62,262 nt of DNA, from the NCBI GenBank assembly GCA_947476255.1, contig CANJPY010000016.1, positions 1 through 62,262 on the forward strand, given 5' to 3'. The stretch comes from Chthoniobacteraceae bacterium. GTDB lineage: Bacteria; Verrucomicrobiota; Verrucomicrobiia; Chthoniobacterales; Chthoniobacteraceae. The notes under the pieces are model-generated. The model did no database searches. It saw only the letters and a program-made list of their open reading frames with translations, and was not told the origin of the DNA. Both the position numbers and the translations under genes were made by a program. Below are positions 60,526 through 62,262 of the stretch, in pieces (position 1 is the stretch's first letter; the number at the start of each line of letters is the position of its first letter).

Positions 60526-61872
60526 ATGGGGCACAAACGCATGTCTCTGAGTGTCTCAATGATCGTGAAGAACGAGGAAAAGCACCTCCCCCGGTGCCTC
60601 GCTTCACTGCAAGGTTTGGCGGACGAAATTGTCCTCGTGGACACAGGCTCCACCGATAGTACCGTTGCCATTGCCACGGAGTTCGGTGCCAAAGTGTTTC
60701 ACCATGTCTGGGCTGACGATTTTGCGAAGGCCCGCAACGCCAGCCTCGCCCACTGCACCGGCGACTGGATTCTCGTTGTCGACGCCGACGAGGCCATCGA
60801 TCCCGTGGACCACACAGGCCTCCGCTCTCTTCTAGCAGACCACGGCCCTGCAGCCTTTCGCATGCGCTGCCGCAACTACGTCACCAGCGCCACCCAAACC
60901 ATCCTCGACGCTACGCCCGTCCGCAACACTTCCCCTTACGCCACGGGCCGCGAATTCGCCTACTACGTCGACTACGTGATCCATACACGGCTCTTCCGCA
61001 GGCTCCCCGATGTGCAGTTTTCGGGCCGCATCCATGAAGTCGTTGATCCTTATTTTGAAAGCCGCGGCCTCCCCATCGGAATCAGTCCCGCGATTCTTCA
61101 TCACTTTGGGAAACTGGACCTTGAGAGGGAGTCCTCCAAGAAGGACTTCTACCTGGGCCTTTGTGAAAAAGAGGCCCGTTTGCATCCAAACAACCACCTG
61201 AACCTCTTAAATTTAATCATCCAAAGCAAGACGGCCCAAAAGTGGTCTCTGTGCCTGCGTTCGGTAGAAAAATTCGTCAGTATTCGCGAAAACGTCCCCC
61301 CGCTTGTATTTATGGCGGCCGCCACCTCGCAGTTCCATTTGGGGGACACACCTGCAGCCGCATCCTGGCTCGAGAAAGCACTTTCCGTCGATGCCTCGCA
61401 TACGGAGGCCCTTACGCTTAAAGCCCGCTGCCTCGCAGCCGAGCGCAGGCTGGAGGAGGCGTGTTTCTGCCTCGAACGCGCCATCGCAATCCAGCCCAGT
61501 TACGTGGTTCCGCACATCAACCTTGCCGAGATCAAAGTGATGGAGGGAAAGCCGCAGGAAGCCCGGGAAGCACTGCTGCGCGGCATCGGCGAAAACCCAA
61601 AGGAAGAAATCCTCTATACAAAGCTGGTCCTTCTCGACTGCCACCAAGGCCACCGGTATCAGGCCGCCTCCTCCGCGGCACGTGCGCTCTCTGCCCTTCC
61701 CTCGGGAGGGGACGGCCTCTGGCACCGGCTGGTGGTGGCGCATTTGCTCGAGTCGGGTGATTTTGAGGGCGCCAGCGCAATCGTGGAGTTGGGAACACAA
61801 GCCTTCCCAAAAAATCCGACTCTCGTGCGGCTCAAAGCGATCTGTGCCGCCCAGACATCGCCCGCGCGATAA
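60526..61872 (+). CDS. Family 2 glycosyltransferase with C-terminal TPR-like repeats
   Basis: 448 residues. The GT2 A-fold is at the N terminus: SLSVSMIVKNEEKHLPRCL, EIVLVDTGSTDSTV, WILVVDADEAID (the DXD metal motif). The middle has the TRLFRRLPDVQFSGRIHE motif typical of the SunS/WaaE-like group. From about residue 245 helical TPR-like repeats follow (PAAASWLEKALSVDASHTEAL, LEEACFCLERAIAIQPSYVVPHINLAEI). No membrane segment, so it acts in the cytoplasm, perhaps on a lipid-linked sugar or a protein. Met 60541 is an alternative start. Confidence 0.9.
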   Translation: MGHKRMSLSVSMIVKNEEKHLPRCLASLQGLADEIVLVDTGSTDSTVAIATEFGAKVFHHVWADDFAKARNASLAHCTGDWILVVDADEAIDPVDHTGLRSLLADHGPAAFRMRCRNYVTSATQTILDATPVRNTSPYATGREFAYYVDYVIHTRLFRRLPDVQFSGRIHEVVDPYFESRGLPIGISPAILHHFGKLDLERESSKKDFYLGLCEKEARLHPNNHLNLLNLIIQSKTAQKWSLCLRSVEKFVSIRENVPPLVFMAAATSQFHLGDTPAAASWLEKALSVDASHTEALTLKARCLAAERRLEEACFCLERAIAIQPSYVVPHINLAEIKVMEGKPQEAREALLRGIGENPKEEILYTKLVLLDCHQGHRYQAASSAARALSALPSGGDGLWHRLVVAHLLESGDFEGASAIVELGTQAFPKNPTLVRLKAICAAQTSPAR

Positions 61873-61979
61873 TCCTGGTTTGTCCGTCAAGTGGGGCAAG
61901 GAACAGCCCTTTGCGGCTCGCAGACGGGACTTATCGCAAATCTTGAAGAAAACTGGTCTTTCTCTCCCGGGACCGCGGA

Positions 61980-62262
61980 ATAGAGCGGGGAGACGAGGAT
62001 GGTTTGCGGCCACACCCACTCCGTGTCCTCATCTCCCCCTCATCGAACCGGACAGGCGGATTTCCCACATCCGGCTCTCGGAGGCTGTTCGCCGGTTTGC
62101 TTCATGATTTCCCGTAGGCAGCATAGTGTGGCCTCCGGTACAGGCCGTATCTTTCCCTCAGTTGCTCACGGGTATGTTCGGGGGCGTATCGGCCTCGGAT
62201 TTTGGCGTGTTTCCGCCACAGCCATCCTCCGACTCTCGCCTCCACCTACCATTGCAGTTTGG
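61980..62262 (-). mobile_element. 3' end of a group II intron (domains IV-VI), continuing beyond the window
   Basis: Read on the minus strand: the end of a maturase frame (stop at 62104-62102), then domain V at 62077-62045, whose GAGCCGGAT pairs with GTCCGGTTC. Next comes domain VI, with stem GGGGAGATGAGGA pairing to TCCTCGTCTCCCC, ending ...GCTCTAT near 61980. Introns of this type usually end ACTCTAY with the branch-point A at position -7; here -7 (61986) is G. The 5' end lies outside the window. It sits about 108 bp downstream of the glycosyltransferase stop codon. Confidence 0.75.
62102..62262 (-). pseudogene. Group II intron reverse transcriptase/maturase, C-terminal fragment with in-frame stop
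   Basis: The minus-strand frame ending at 62102 encodes VEARVGGWLWRKHAKIRG, then YAPEHTREQLRERYGLY and a short tail. This is the characteristic C-terminal domain of group II intron maturases (W-RKHxKxRGRY ... LxxxYGLY). Immediately upstream in the same frame is TAG (62248-62246), preceded by codons for KLQW. A TGG-to-TAG change would explain it (KLQWW-VEARVGG). The protein would lose about 50 C-terminal residues, so this copy is probably not active. The rest lies beyond the window. Confidence 0.65.

Overview
The window looks like chromosomal DNA of a Verrucomicrobiota bacterium, or at least a member of the PVC superphylum. Two loci carry DUF1501, DUF1549/DUF1553 and planctomycete-type cytochrome proteins. 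There is a PVC-type heme-binding dehydrogenase, a DUF1080 protein, a very large secreted NHL/Ig/SUMF1 protein, and a CotH-VTC-DUF4956 operon. Coding density is high and GC content is high. The housekeeping genes mutS, mpl, fba and acs show this is core chromosome; mpl implies diaminopimelate peptidoglycan recycling. No database search was possible, so the lineage is inferred from gene content.

Layout. 0.2-0.8 kb: a ribbon-helix-helix/MazF toxin-antitoxin pair. 1.0-5.1 kb: a GDSL esterase divergent from an ABC ATPase/permease pair, the same layout as tesA-ybbA-ybbP in enterobacteria. 5.2-5.7 kb: tRNA-Ser(CGA) and a repeat element. 5.8-14.1 kb: a 2,100-residue secreted repeat protein, a truncated relative cut by a small inverted-repeat element, and an Rpn-family nuclease gene with internal tandem repeats; this is the most plastic part. 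14.2-20.9 kb (minus strand): CotH kinase, VTC polymerase and DUF4956 membrane protein in a tight operon, followed by an unusual secreted protein ending in a DUF59-like domain and an SGNH-like protein. 21.3-23.1 kb: a DUF885 peptidase. 23.3-27.9 kb: a small unknown protein, a double-domain KaiC-like ATPase, a PAS histidine kinase, a receiver protein and a phosphoribosyltransferase, apparently co-transcribed.

27.9-40.9 kb (minus strand): a periplasmic catabolic block containing the heme-binding dehydrogenase, DUF1501, DUF1549/LamG/DUF1553, DUF1080, two alpha/beta hydrolases and a glutamine amidotransferase. 41.0-50.7 kb: fba, mutS, mpl, acs, a small membrane protein and a larA-like gene. 50.8-52.2 kb: an M20 dipeptidase. 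52.3-60.4 kb: a four-gene operon (DUF1501, PPC-domain protein, DUF1549/DUF1553, cytochrome-WD40). 60.5-61.9 kb: a glycosyltransferase with TPR-like repeats. The right edge holds the 3' end of a group II intron on the minus strand; it appears defective (in-frame stop in the maturase tail and loss of the expected branch-point A).

The most unusual items are the CotH-VTC-DUF4956 operon with its DUF59-like fusion protein that lacks cysteine, the KaiC-like signalling operon with an unknown first gene, the giant secreted protein whose SUMF1 domain lacks the catalytic cysteines, and the family of short inverted-repeat elements around it.
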